Shown here one piece after another: positions 14,501-28,057 of a DNA stretch of 64,000 nucleotides (within the stretch, counting starts at the first letter, position 1; every line of letters begins with the position of its first letter). The position numbers and the translations under genes are program-made. Source of the stretch: Trichoplax sp. H2 (Eukaryota > Placozoa > Uniplacotomia > Trichoplacea); contig NOWV01000009.1 in the NCBI GenBank assembly GCA_003344405.1, positions 372,001 to 436,000 of the forward strand, given 5' to 3'. The notes under the pieces were generated by a model that was given only the letters and a program-made list of their open reading frames with translations, was not told the DNA's origin and searched no databases.

Positions 14501-15065
14501 TACCACAACACTACATAATATAGCAGTCTAGTGTACATATATGCTCTACATATATGGTTTTCCTTCCCTGATGAAGACTACGATCTCTTGATCTGCCGGC
14601 GTTGGCGTATACCGGTAGATAATAACAGCGTTATTCTCGGTCTATCTTAAATGAAAGTCTTTGCAAATTTTACTCATTTTTCTAAGTGAGTGTAGAAACA
14701 TCGAGTACCGATACGATACAGATAGCTAATTTTTATAATCAAGTCTACAATAGTGGTACAATCGAGCCACATTCAAAAAATGAAAGTGGAAAGAGAATGT
14801 ATATCCTATCTGCTGACGCAGATAGGAAGACTACGGACTTGACACTGTTATAAATTGAGAGTGGTAGTCCAAGCTCTCAGCAATCAAGTTATTCAACATT
14901 CCTATCGATAGAATTACAGTATGACTCGTCGATTGCTCAATATCATGCCATTTACTGCTGATCCAGTTAAAATAAAATAGAAGGGAGTAAGGAAATTATC
15001 CACATTATAAGTAAGATACTTACAATTTCCTCTTTGGGCAGCGTTTCTGAATCGCCGGATGACAT
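11516..15065 (-). CDS. ENSA: Endosulfine / ARPP-19 family PP2A-B55 inhibitor, complete, 3 exons
   Basis: Exons (minus): 15065-15024, 13460-13374, 11662-11516; all introns phase 0, giving 91 residues. Exon 1 encodes MSSGDSETLPKEEI, exon 2 the conserved helix region (EAKVRAKF...DFLQQRLQRK), and exon 3 starts VKYFDSGDYNMSK and ends in PTPDNLPRKK...SKLAS. FDSGDY carries the serine (Ser49 here) that Greatwall/MASTL phosphorylates in known family members; the phosphoprotein then blocks PP2A-B55 to permit mitotic entry. It is shorter than human ENSA (about 121 residues), mostly at the acidic N-terminus. The C-terminal PKA site of vertebrate proteins (R-K-x-S) is replaced by RKKP. Intron 2 is about 1.7 kb and carries a G-rich telomere-like patch. 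A palindromic repeat cluster begins about 105 bp upstream of the ATG. Identity is firm from the FDSGDY motif and C-terminal block. Confidence 0.93.
12145..12187 (+). repeat. TTAGGG-like G-rich patch with G-quadruplex potential (ENSA intron 2)
   Basis: Five runs of three to five G occur in 43 bases (12145-47, 12151-53, 12163-67, 12173-77, 12185-87), two of them inside TTAGGG units. It is strikingly G-rich against the AT-rich surroundings. The ENSA gene runs on the other strand, so the G-runs are on the template strand. Confidence 0.75.
14568..14618 (+). other. CTGATGA-containing GC-rich element (possible decayed hammerhead/Penelope-type relic)
   Basis: CTGATGAAGAC is followed about 25 bases later by GCCGGCG and a CCGG-bounded segment. 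Resembles the CTGATGA half of hammerhead ribozymes found in Penelope-like element termini, but the expected GAAA core is not present. It lies in intron 1 of ENSA. GAAGACTACG recurs near 14825. Confidence 0.25.
14805..14826. repeat. Perfect 9-bp inverted repeat
   Basis: CCTATCTGC and its exact complement GCAGATAGG flank a 4-base loop, 22 bases in all, in ENSA intron 1. Confidence 0.8.
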
Positions 15066-15169
15066 TTTGAAAATTTGAGAAACGGTCAGTCTTCAGTATA
15101 CTGAGCACTGAGTAAGATCTTGCAGGGTTTTGTATAGAAATACGATGGCAAATAGCAAGTCAATGCACA

Positions 15170-15700
15170 ACAGCATGTACTGTACTGTACAGTACAATGG
15201 ATCGTGCGAGGGATCTCTTGTGCTGCTCTGCAGTACAGTACACTGTAAAGTACTGTACTGTACACTGAGTGTACAGTACAGTATTTGTATGGACTTCTCT
15301 CAGTCAGTACAGTACAGTACTGTATTTGCAGGGACTTCTCTCAGTCAGTACAGTACTGTACGGTACCAGTCGATAATATCAAGGACGCCTGAGAAGTCCG
15401 TGCGTCACCCTGTAGTACAGTACTTATAAACTTGAACTCTATAGTACTGGGGTATAGGGCTGTACTGTACTGTATAGTAAACGCCTTAAAGCACAGTACT
15501 GTACTGTACTGTAGTCAATGGTCGGTCCAAAACTGGAGCACAGTACTGTACACTGTACACTGTACACTGTACAGAATCTGCCTCAGTAGTCGTCATACGG
15601 TGAATCTGCGATGGTGGTCGATGAACTTGACTGTACTGTACAGTGTACAGTACAACACAAAGTGCACAGTACAGTACTGTATACTAATTTAGAATGGATA
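15170..15700. repeat. Dense cluster of TACTGTAC / GTACAGTAC palindromic words
   Basis: Words such as TGTACTGTAC, GTACAGTAC and ACAGTACTGT recur about every 10-40 bases on both strands, joined by GC-richer spacers. Sub-blocks can fold on themselves (for example 15541-15573). It contains a 41-bp direct tandem duplication (units beginning 15281 and 15322). It begins about 105 bp upstream of the ENSA start codon. Confidence 0.85.
15281..15362 (+). repeat. 41-bp tandem duplication inside the palindrome cluster
   Basis: Two adjacent units share GTATTTG, GGACTTCTCTCAGTCAGTAC and the palindromic tail, differing at few bases. Confidence 0.8.
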
Positions 15701-16688
15701 GAGATGCTGTACACAGTATAGTACAGATATCTGTAATTTCAAACTGGACAAATCTTACGAATCCCTCACACAACATACATTTTGACATTTTTAAAAATCC
15801 TGGGAGATAATAAGATTCATTCAAGCTTAATTTAAAAAAATTAGTCAATTCAAAATCCAACGTCAGCGTAGTACAGTGGTTAGTTCATTCATTTACTACC
15901 ATAACGAACTGTCTGCACAGTGTGTTGACGAGATGAGGCCGAAAATAGCTGTCCGTCCAAGAGGGATCAGTCTGGGCTTTCTTCCAGTAGTCCATGTAGT
16001 GTAACCTCGCTAATGTTATGAACAGGAAGTAAAATAACTTCGGGTGGGCCTCTGTAAATGATGCCAAAATTAATACAAGTTCATAGACTTGCATGCTAGT
16101 GCAGTACAGTACAATAATCACTTTCGCAAACGTGCAGTGCGCTGATGACGCCTTAATACTGTATGATTTAATGCCTGCCCAAAAGTACGAGTACAGTAAA
16201 TAGCAATGCGTGTCAAATTTATCTTTACAGATTACAACATTCCACTCTTTTAAAGTATAACCGTCATATGGTCATATTAAAGCCTTCTATAACCAAGTAT
16301 CTAAAACAATGATGTGACAGATTATTTTTATTTACTAACTGTACCAGTAAGAGAAAAATTAGTGAATTACTTAATGTAATTTACAGTTAATATATAAGAT
16401 TAGAAATATATGAGCAAACAAACAACAATTTCAACCATATCAACGATCAGTAATCAGTCAATGCAATTCTATTAAATTAACCGAAAAGAAGACAAGTAAA
16501 TCAGTTGATTCGGTCGTAGATGCCCGTATAATGACAATATATGATTTCATAGTACGTACCGATACTGAAAGGTGACATAACATTGTAGAGTTACATCCAT
16601 ATTGTGTTTAATTAAACCGAGCTAAGGGTCTCTAAAAAACATAACTCAAAAAATAGTATCATCTAAATATTTCCTTAAACTGATTCTT

Positions 16689-20662
<3,974 letters not shown>

Positions 20663-23600
20663 ATGAGAAAAGGCAAAATGGTGAAAGACGGGTCAAATAA
20701 TGTACCTAGCCTACGCCCAACTTCTATTTGGGGCCAAGATAGAAAATTCATTTATTTAACCTTGAATCTGACAGACGCGAAAGTAAGTCAATGTGTGCAA
20801 GACCTTTAATAATTCCGCAAGTACAGTAGTTTGTTATGGAAAGTATTGATAATCAAGTCTTTATACATGCATTTATAATATTTTGCAGATACTTAGTTGA
20901 TTTAGTCAGTTTGAGTTACTGTACCGTAATTTAAAATATAGTGAAAGTTATTACCATGTTTCTAATTCAAACTTTATTGTATATGTACGATCTATGCAGT
21001 ATGCAACAGTCAGAATAAGGCCGGACTCGTTATTTTTTAAAGGTTTGCTAACTGTGCAATTAATTTCTAAGCTTTTACCATTTTGGACGCTGCCTGTACT
21101 GTGTAATTGATAGTATCTATTTCAGATTGACAATAAGTTTCTATTCGGACTTTTACCTCTTATTGTTAAATTACTCTAAATAAGTTTCATAACTTACTTG
21201 GATAGATAGAACAATCATTTGTCTATTAATTATATTAATTATAATTATTACTCCGATATACAGTACGTAGAATAACGAAGCAGCTAAGCACTATATACGA
21301 GTTCGTATTAAATTGATGTTAATTCTTAATTGTATTGGAAGTAAATAGAAATTGTAGCCCCTGTTGTAGGTGATCTCTTTCTGTAAATAATTCGTAAATG
21401 ATACTTGAACTCAATGAACTGTGGTACTCTATTCCTTGTAATGCTATGGATGTTGGCATTAAATCTATGAATCTGAGGTTGATCTACTACAACGTTTGTA
21501 AACATGCTAACCGCGCATGCAATCCCCCCATATACCATTCAAATTATTAAATTCACTATTCGCAACTTAGTAACTCTGATTATACTGTTGTTATGCATTT
21601 TTTATTTCGATTTTGTATCTATGACCATAAAATTCAATTTTTCATTCTTATTGATGTACAGCTAATGGTATCGGTGCTAATGGTAAACATGATTATTGTC
21701 TCGATTTTGAATTCTACAAGCCTTTGCAGCCAACTGTAAGTAATGTCCTTGGTTTGTGCGATCGTTAGTCTTTACTCAATTTTGTAAAGTCTTTTTTAAT
21801 CGTATAGGTTTCTCTCTGATAGTATACATATCAACTTACTATACTATATCTTATCAATATTTGCATTATTTAAAGTTGTGAAATCTCACTTACACAGAAA
21901 TCAACTTAAATATGTACAGTATACTATTTGCTATAACGTTACTTGTAAGAGTATTATGAGGTCATACTGTAGTATTGCATCATTTAGGGAAATACTTACA
22001 AAATTTTGGGCAGAACGGTTGAATTCAAACTTTTGAAGGATAAAGTCGGTAAGGGTTTAAATCTCTTTGCTTGAAAGAGCATTCACTGTACTAGTAAATG
22101 TGACTAAATTACTCAGTAATTGAGACGATTGAGATATAATCAATTTACCTTATTACTACGGTATTTTGTACTTGAAACGCGGCCCAATTTTTCTTTTTAT
22201 GTAATTTTTATCCTCACAAATCCCAAAGTAGTATAGATGTGAACAGTATATACTCATCCATAAAACAGTGTAATTATTTTAATAGGGGAACATTGGCAGC
22301 AGTTGTGCAAGGACCAACCAAAGCCAAGCTGGCTAAAAGTCGACTTTGACAAATTTTTTGTTGAAGATGAAGAAGATGAAGAAGAAACTGATAATGTAGG
22401 CTTTAAGGGTAGCTATTTCTGTGATGGAGATTTTATCTACTAATATTCATCATATATACACGTATATACCTATACACGCTAGGCAAAAAGCGAAGTTGAT
22501 AAAGTCATTCCTCAACTAGTTGACGCTGAAGTTCAAAAACTTCAGCAACAAGGTTTTGTATTATTTTTTGCACTTCAGTTTATGGCCATTAATGGTGCTG
22601 TTACTAATCTGATAATGCAATAGCATATGTAAACTGATGTAGCAATTACTTTATTACTATATTAATTTTTTATAATTCACAGTTCTAGGTCAAATTAAAG
22701 TTGGTTATCTAGTCTTTTATAATCTGCTTCAGGCAGTTTGCTTTTCCATTATCACGGGCACAATCTTAAGCAGAATAATTGCGGATCCTTATGGTATAAT
22801 TACAATTTGATTTAATGATTTTATTTGCGTTCTAAACGTTAAATACCTAACTAAAGTGCAGTTAATTAAATATTACATACACTTAAGATATTTACATATT
22901 TATAACTGTATATACTGAAAGTCTACTTCTTCAATTCGGTATCTAGATTTTCATGTTGGAACATACGATATTACTGGATCATATATGAAATTTTGTCAAG
23001 CACTTGCGGTACTTGAAGTCATTCATCCTCTCCTTGGTATCGTGAAATCAGGCGTACTAACACCTGCTATACAAGTATGCTAATGGTCTATTTAAATTGT
23101 AATCTTTAACCTTTTCTTAACGGAATGAATTAGTGATATTATTGCTCATTACTTATACGAGGTTTTCGGTCGCAATATGGTATTGTTCATGATAATTTCA
23201 CCGCAAGAAAGTATTCATGGTGAAAAGATTGTGATACTTCTATTTTTGGCATGGTCGCTAATCGAAGTTATTAGGTAATTCACCTGATTTGCTCAAAATA
23301 ATTTAATAATATTACTCATCAAAAGGCCAATACTTGCAATCAAAGTAAATTTATTTTAAAAATACGAATAGATATCCCCAGTATGCCCTTAGCGTTATCA
23401 ACTATCCAATCCGTATTATTACATGGTTACGATATACGGCTTGGATACCACTGTACCCGGTTGGATTTTATCTCGAAGGTTAGTTAAGCACAATGTATCT
23501 GAAGCTTTTTAAGGACACATCAGTAATAGTCCGAATATGTACTATTCCTGACTTTAATACATTTGATATTTGAAGGAGCCGTAATATGGCGGTCTATACC

Positions 23601-23942
23601 ATTTTACCGTGAAACTGGTTATTTTTCTCTTTCACTTCCTAATCCCTACAATTTTATCTTTAACTTCTCGACTTATCTTATATTTCATCTCTCCATGCTA
23701 ATAATTGGTACAGTATATCTTCTATGAATAATATTTAATTGAATGTGTTACTTTTTAGATTTAAAATACCCTAATATATCAGCGTCGATATAATAGTATA
23801 TGGTTTTACCGATGCATTATCTAATCAGCATTTCATATCGGTTGATATAGGAGGTATGTACATGTACAAACATATGTTCAAGCAGCGAACTAAACATCTC
23901 AAGAATATTTCTGGTACCTCTACGTCAAAAAAGAAATCTTAA
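20663..23942 (+). CDS. HACD3: Very-long-chain (3R)-3-hydroxyacyl-CoA dehydratase 3 (HACD3/PTPLAD1), complete, 12 exons
   Basis: Exons: 20663-20782, 21000-21042, 21662-21735, 21988-22048, 22286-22395, 22483-22552, 22683-22793, 22947-23074, 23162-23274, 23372-23478, 23576-23707, 23851-23942; phases close to 386 residues (human 362). The N-terminal third is a CS/p23-like domain, followed by an acidic linker (FVEDEEDEEETDN) and a charged helix, then the multi-pass membrane dehydratase domain. Catalytic Tyr305 and Glu312 are kept in LYPVGFYLE, with the characteristic seven-residue spacing. The protein ends KKKS, a dilysine ER-retrieval signal like that of human HACD3. It should catalyse the third step of fatty acid elongation at the ER. 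An in-frame ATG at 20678 is an alternative start. Divergent from GFUS; convergent with BORCS8, 840 bp away. Confidence 0.95.
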
Positions 23943-24782
23943 TTTATTATACTATACAATTAATTATCAAGAATTATCTTCAGTTTTCAGTAGTGAAATC
24001 TCTCCCCTTAACTAGATATTTCACTCTGCTGTTCATAATTGCATAGTATCGACTGATGATAATAACCGATAGTATAACACTATCTTACATAAGCAATATT
24101 CATCCATATTAATTAAGTAGGTTTATTATTATTTCCAAACAACTTGCTGATATGCTTCTTTGTTAAGGTGAATTGCTTTTTTATGGCATATAAATTTACG
24201 AAAGTTAAAGGATGGCGTAAATGAAACGATTATGCCCTTATTAGTGCTAAATTTATTGTAGTTCCTATTATCATTGATCTGAGATATCATAGAGTATTCT
24301 CAATTTTGTTATATGTAGTGCATTGGATTATGTATGTTGTTCTAAGATATGGTTGTAATAGATGATTTATTAAAGTTCTTTGCGAATTAAACCATATAAG
24401 TAAAAATTTCGCTAAAAGATATACTAGATATTAGTACTATTTGTTAAGCGGAATTTTAGCATCAATAAAGATGGTTAGCATTTTAAGATATAAATACAGT
24501 ACTATAGGAGCTTAATTCGAATAGTGTATAGTAATTACATATTTTAGAGCTAAATTTTAAGTTATTCGGATTATACAGTACTGTAAATCGCGTTGTTGTC
24601 CAGTCAGCCTGTATTGGCTGATCACACAGACTGACCGGGAGTCTTGGACACTATCATACATTACATGGTTACTTATTCGAAACCTATTGGTCACTAAGAT
24701 AAAATGATCCAGTCTGATTTCCAATTAAATGGACGTTGCAGTAAATTTTCATTAACTTCAAATCCATTATCTCTTGACCAGC
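23943..24782. other. Intergenic region between convergent HACD3 and BORCS8
   Basis: 3' flanks of both genes. A short GC-rich segment near 24600-24650 contains GTATTGGCTGATC and a TGACCGGGAGTC stretch. I see no exon chain or RNA gene. Confidence 0.6.
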
Positions 24783-25714
24783 TCAAGATACCCGAGTATC
24801 ATCGGGGCGCGGCGATGGATCTCTTCTAGCTTCCTTCAAATCAGATGAGTAATGTAAGGACGTTCTTGCCAAATTTTGCATAAAGAGGAAGCTTTTTTTT
24901 ACATCAAAATTTTCAACTGTCCTGAAAAGTGACAGTTAATGCAGTATTGACAATCAATCATTTCGATATGTAAAAGATAGAAAAAGCAATCATTAATATC
25001 GTCATTTAACTTACTGCAGTGCGTAGTCGGCATCGAAAGATTTGCCTTCTATGCTGCGTTCTATGGTTGTAACCTCAGTCTGCAGTATATAAATTACTGT
25101 TATTAAAATTTCTCTTAAATCAGTAATATTCGCACTTACATACGCTCATACTACTTATTGCAATTAAACAGTTCTATTTATTACATTACTAATGCAATGT
25201 GCAAATGTAGGCGTACTGGGCATACAGTACTCGAATGCCATCATATACTCTAGACAAAATTGCGACCGGAGTTTTAGGATTACAAACCTTCACTTCAATC
25301 AAAATAGGTAAAGTCTTCCTGACATGTTCTTGTAATCGGAACATCCCCAGACTAGGTTCGTTTGCCAATATGTGGAGGCACTCAGAAAATTTGTCTGTCA
25401 CTTGAAATTGGGATTAAAATAAAAATTATTAATTAATTATATGACCACCAAACCTTACGGGATTGGTGTCTGTTAACTGTTGAGGGATTCTTGCTATGTA
25501 AGACAGGCGAACATGATTTGCAAATGCATAACGTGCTGTACTTTCATATTGATAGTTCGAGACCACAATGGAGGTATAACTCTGCTACAGTTTTATTAAG
25601 GAAACTTCTACTAGAGAATGAATTCTTGAACTTGGATATTTACGAATAAGAATAAACTTACTATACTGTACCTTTTTTTGTTTTTGATGACGTATCACCG
25701 TCAGTATCGTTCAT
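24783..25714 (-). CDS. BORCS8: BLOC-1-related complex subunit 8 (BORCS8/MEF2BNB), complete, 4 exons
   Basis: Exons (minus): 25714-25672, 25400-25288, 25079-25015, 24921-24783; phases 1, 0, 2 close to 119 residues, the same length as human BORCS8. The exon 1/2 junction restores KTKKVTDKF, matching the human KGKKVTDKF. Exon 2 carries ANEPSLGMFRLQEHVRKTLP, exon 3 EGKSFDADYAL, and exon 4 a helix with VENFDVKKSFLFMQNL. BORCS8 is a small alpha-helical subunit of BORC, which recruits Arl8 to lysosomes and couples them to kinesin. Exon 2 alone has no ATG; it begins with a split Val codon, which confirms the upstream 43-base exon. The C-terminal 20 residues diverge. Identity is secure on length, intron positions and the exon 2 block. 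Confidence 0.95.
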
Positions 25715-28057
25715 TTGAACAGGCTGTAATAAGATACCACACGGTATTAGAATGAAATTCACAAATCTCCGATAATAAATAAATAATAATAATAATATAA
25801 TTACTGTGGAGTCAATGCTAGACCACCATTACTAAGCGATTTACGAGCTGGTTTAATCAGCCGTAGAAGAGTTTGTAACTTGTAGTAAAGCATAAAATGT
25901 ATGTTTCTATCAACGTATTTAATTACTGTATATTCTACAGAGTCCACGCACGAGAATACTGTACAAGTATTCAAAGCAGTGCAACCCTTGTTATGTATGT
26001 AAGAATACAGTGACTTGTTGTACTGCACCTAACGTGTTAGCATAAGATAAGGTAATGAAATACTAAGATAAGGGTATAATACGCCATTACAGCTATACTA
26101 TTTAAATGCAGTAAATCCTAAATAAAAGGACTTTTTCAGTAAGCTTACTAGTAGGAGTGTATCAAAGTTCCTCGTGTTAACGTTAACGACTAAGAGTGGA
26201 AACACAACGACCCTCAATCAAATTGTATCCTCGCTAATGTTGAAACTATAATAATGTCAAGTATTATATGCTTTCCTATCAATCATTAATCATCCTCAAG
26301 GCTAGTTTCAATTGATGATAATTCATCTACCTGGACCTATATGACCTAAGCTCATTTAGGCTCGGACCGAAGCTAATCATCTTTGCAATATTTATTTAGG
26401 CAAAGTCAGCTACGATATGTTACATTCAGTAGCTATTGCATTAATTACGTTTATTGCACTGTAAATACAGGTTTTACTAACTACTTACTGTAATTTACCA
26501 CAAAGGTAGTTGTAGCAGCAGCACCCAAATACGTTTACAAACGATACTTTACCTCCAACAAAGTACAGTATTCGTAAAGTACTTGTCAAAGTAATTCAAC
26601 AATTTTAATCGGAAATTTTGTTGTAAAAACATTAAACTGATTCCACTGTGCACGCTTGTAATATTGGTAGTGGACCGTACTTTATGTGCAATACTAATAA
26701 TAATAATCATTACATGATAAGTGCAATTATAAAATCAAATTTCAAATTGTAAACGAGGAAAGAAATTGTAATACAAACTTATCCTTACATCAACCGGGGC
26801 CATTTCTGACAATTTTAAGCCAGGTATAAGTTATTATAAAATCGATCAGCTTTGCACTGTTTACCATTCCAAAAATATAATATACAGTAGAAATTGCAAT
26901 TTTAATTTGATCCAGTTGTCATTTTTATCACCTTTATACCGTACTGACAGACGTTTAATCTTGTATTATACTGTACTGTACAGTACTGTAGCTTGCAATG
27001 ATGTAAAATACTGTACAGTACAGCAGAGACCCTCAGAGACTCTACTTGTACTGTACTGAACAGTATTATCTACGATATACTGTATACAGTATATTATATA
27101 TATATATTTTATAGTCTGTCTATCCGCACGCCTGTATGATCAAAAGAAACTCTCTAGTCTATACTCTCTAATGCAGGCTGACACGGTTCAGGTACCTATA
27201 AATCTTCTATTGGAACTTAATGTTGCAAAAGCTACTAACCAAAACAGCAGCAATTTTAGAATCATGCATAGAAAGCTTTATACCTGATAATGTAACGATA
27301 AAATCTAAGAATACTGCTATGAAATAGGGTAGAGTATATGAATTAAAGTGTAATATTTGTAACAACTTTACGTATGATCTCTCGGAAGTTTTACCCCTAC
27401 GTACAATAAGACTAATACATCAATATTTAATAAAGATACATAAATTTTATACGAAAATTTGTATTCATCGCAAAAACTGTGTGAAACTCGCTTATCATCA
27501 TATCACAGTTATCAACCAAATTTAATTTTGTTTTACTTTAGCACACCTGTATTTAGCAGACATGCTAAGTGTGTAAATAATTTACACCTGATTTAATAAT
27601 ATTACTGTATAATTTATTACAGTACTATAATTTATTTCGCTATGCTATACAGTCTGAATAGGACAGCGTAATTTGCGAAACGAATTGATTTAGCTAATAT
27701 TCTGCATGTAGACGATGCCATTAACCATTTCATGACTTGGTAATTGCTAACTAACATAAAATAATAAGTACATCACGAAAATAGCTTACAGAAGTATCTT
27801 TACAAATTATACATTAAAAGTAATCATAGGACCATAAATAGTCATCCAATATCAAAATAAAATACTGAAGTGAAACTGAAGTGAAACAGTTAGTGGTTCT
27901 ATTTAATATATGTACTAGATGCTCGTGTATATTACAGTGTCATTTCTAATCCTCAGCAGGTAGAATTCTCTCTTGCAGTCTTTTATGGATAAATGAACAT
28001 AAATAATTACTGTCAGGTGACACTTCACAATTCGTTAAAGCGGGTAACACATGTCAA
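25715..28057. other. Intergenic region between TOP3A and BORCS8
   Basis: Holds the BORCS8 promoter, the TOP3A 3' flank and a palindromic TACTGTAC cluster (26970-27090). A minus-strand frame at 26336-26286 looks like a terminal exon (VQVDELSSIETSLEDD then stop, preceded by an AG) and a strong ATG context with GT donor lies at 26803-26789, but no connecting exons were found, so no gene is called. Confidence 0.5.
26970..27090. repeat. Palindromic TACTGTAC word cluster
   Basis: Contains TACTGTACTGTACAGTAC-type runs at 26971-26990 and repeats at 27010-27020 and 27048-27060, followed by TATACTGTATACAGTATA and a TA run. Same word family as the clusters upstream of ENSA and TOP3A. Confidence 0.8.

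Larger units (their letters stand above)
15066..16688. other. Intergenic region upstream of ENSA and downstream of GFUS
   Basis: Holds the ENSA promoter side, the large TACTGTAC palindrome cluster (15170-15700), and the GFUS 3' flank. The open frames here translate to Tyr/Cys/Thr/Val repeats of the palindromic word and are not genes. Confidence 0.7.

Noticed and set aside
14914-15108. 64-codon minus-strand frame
   Set aside because: Out of frame with ENSA exon 1, which overlaps it; the exon reads MSSGDSETLPKEEI in another frame.
15130-15692. Two long open frames of 99 and 86 codons
   Set aside because: They translate the TACTGTAC palindromic repeat (Val-Gln-Tyr, Cys-Thr-Val, Leu-Tyr-Cys runs) and have no coding character.
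25801-26028. 75-codon minus-strand frame containing VEYTVIKYV, resembling part of BORCS8
   Set aside because: It lies upstream of the BORCS8 start, and the real counterpart of that segment is in the exons at 25079-25015 and 24921-24783.
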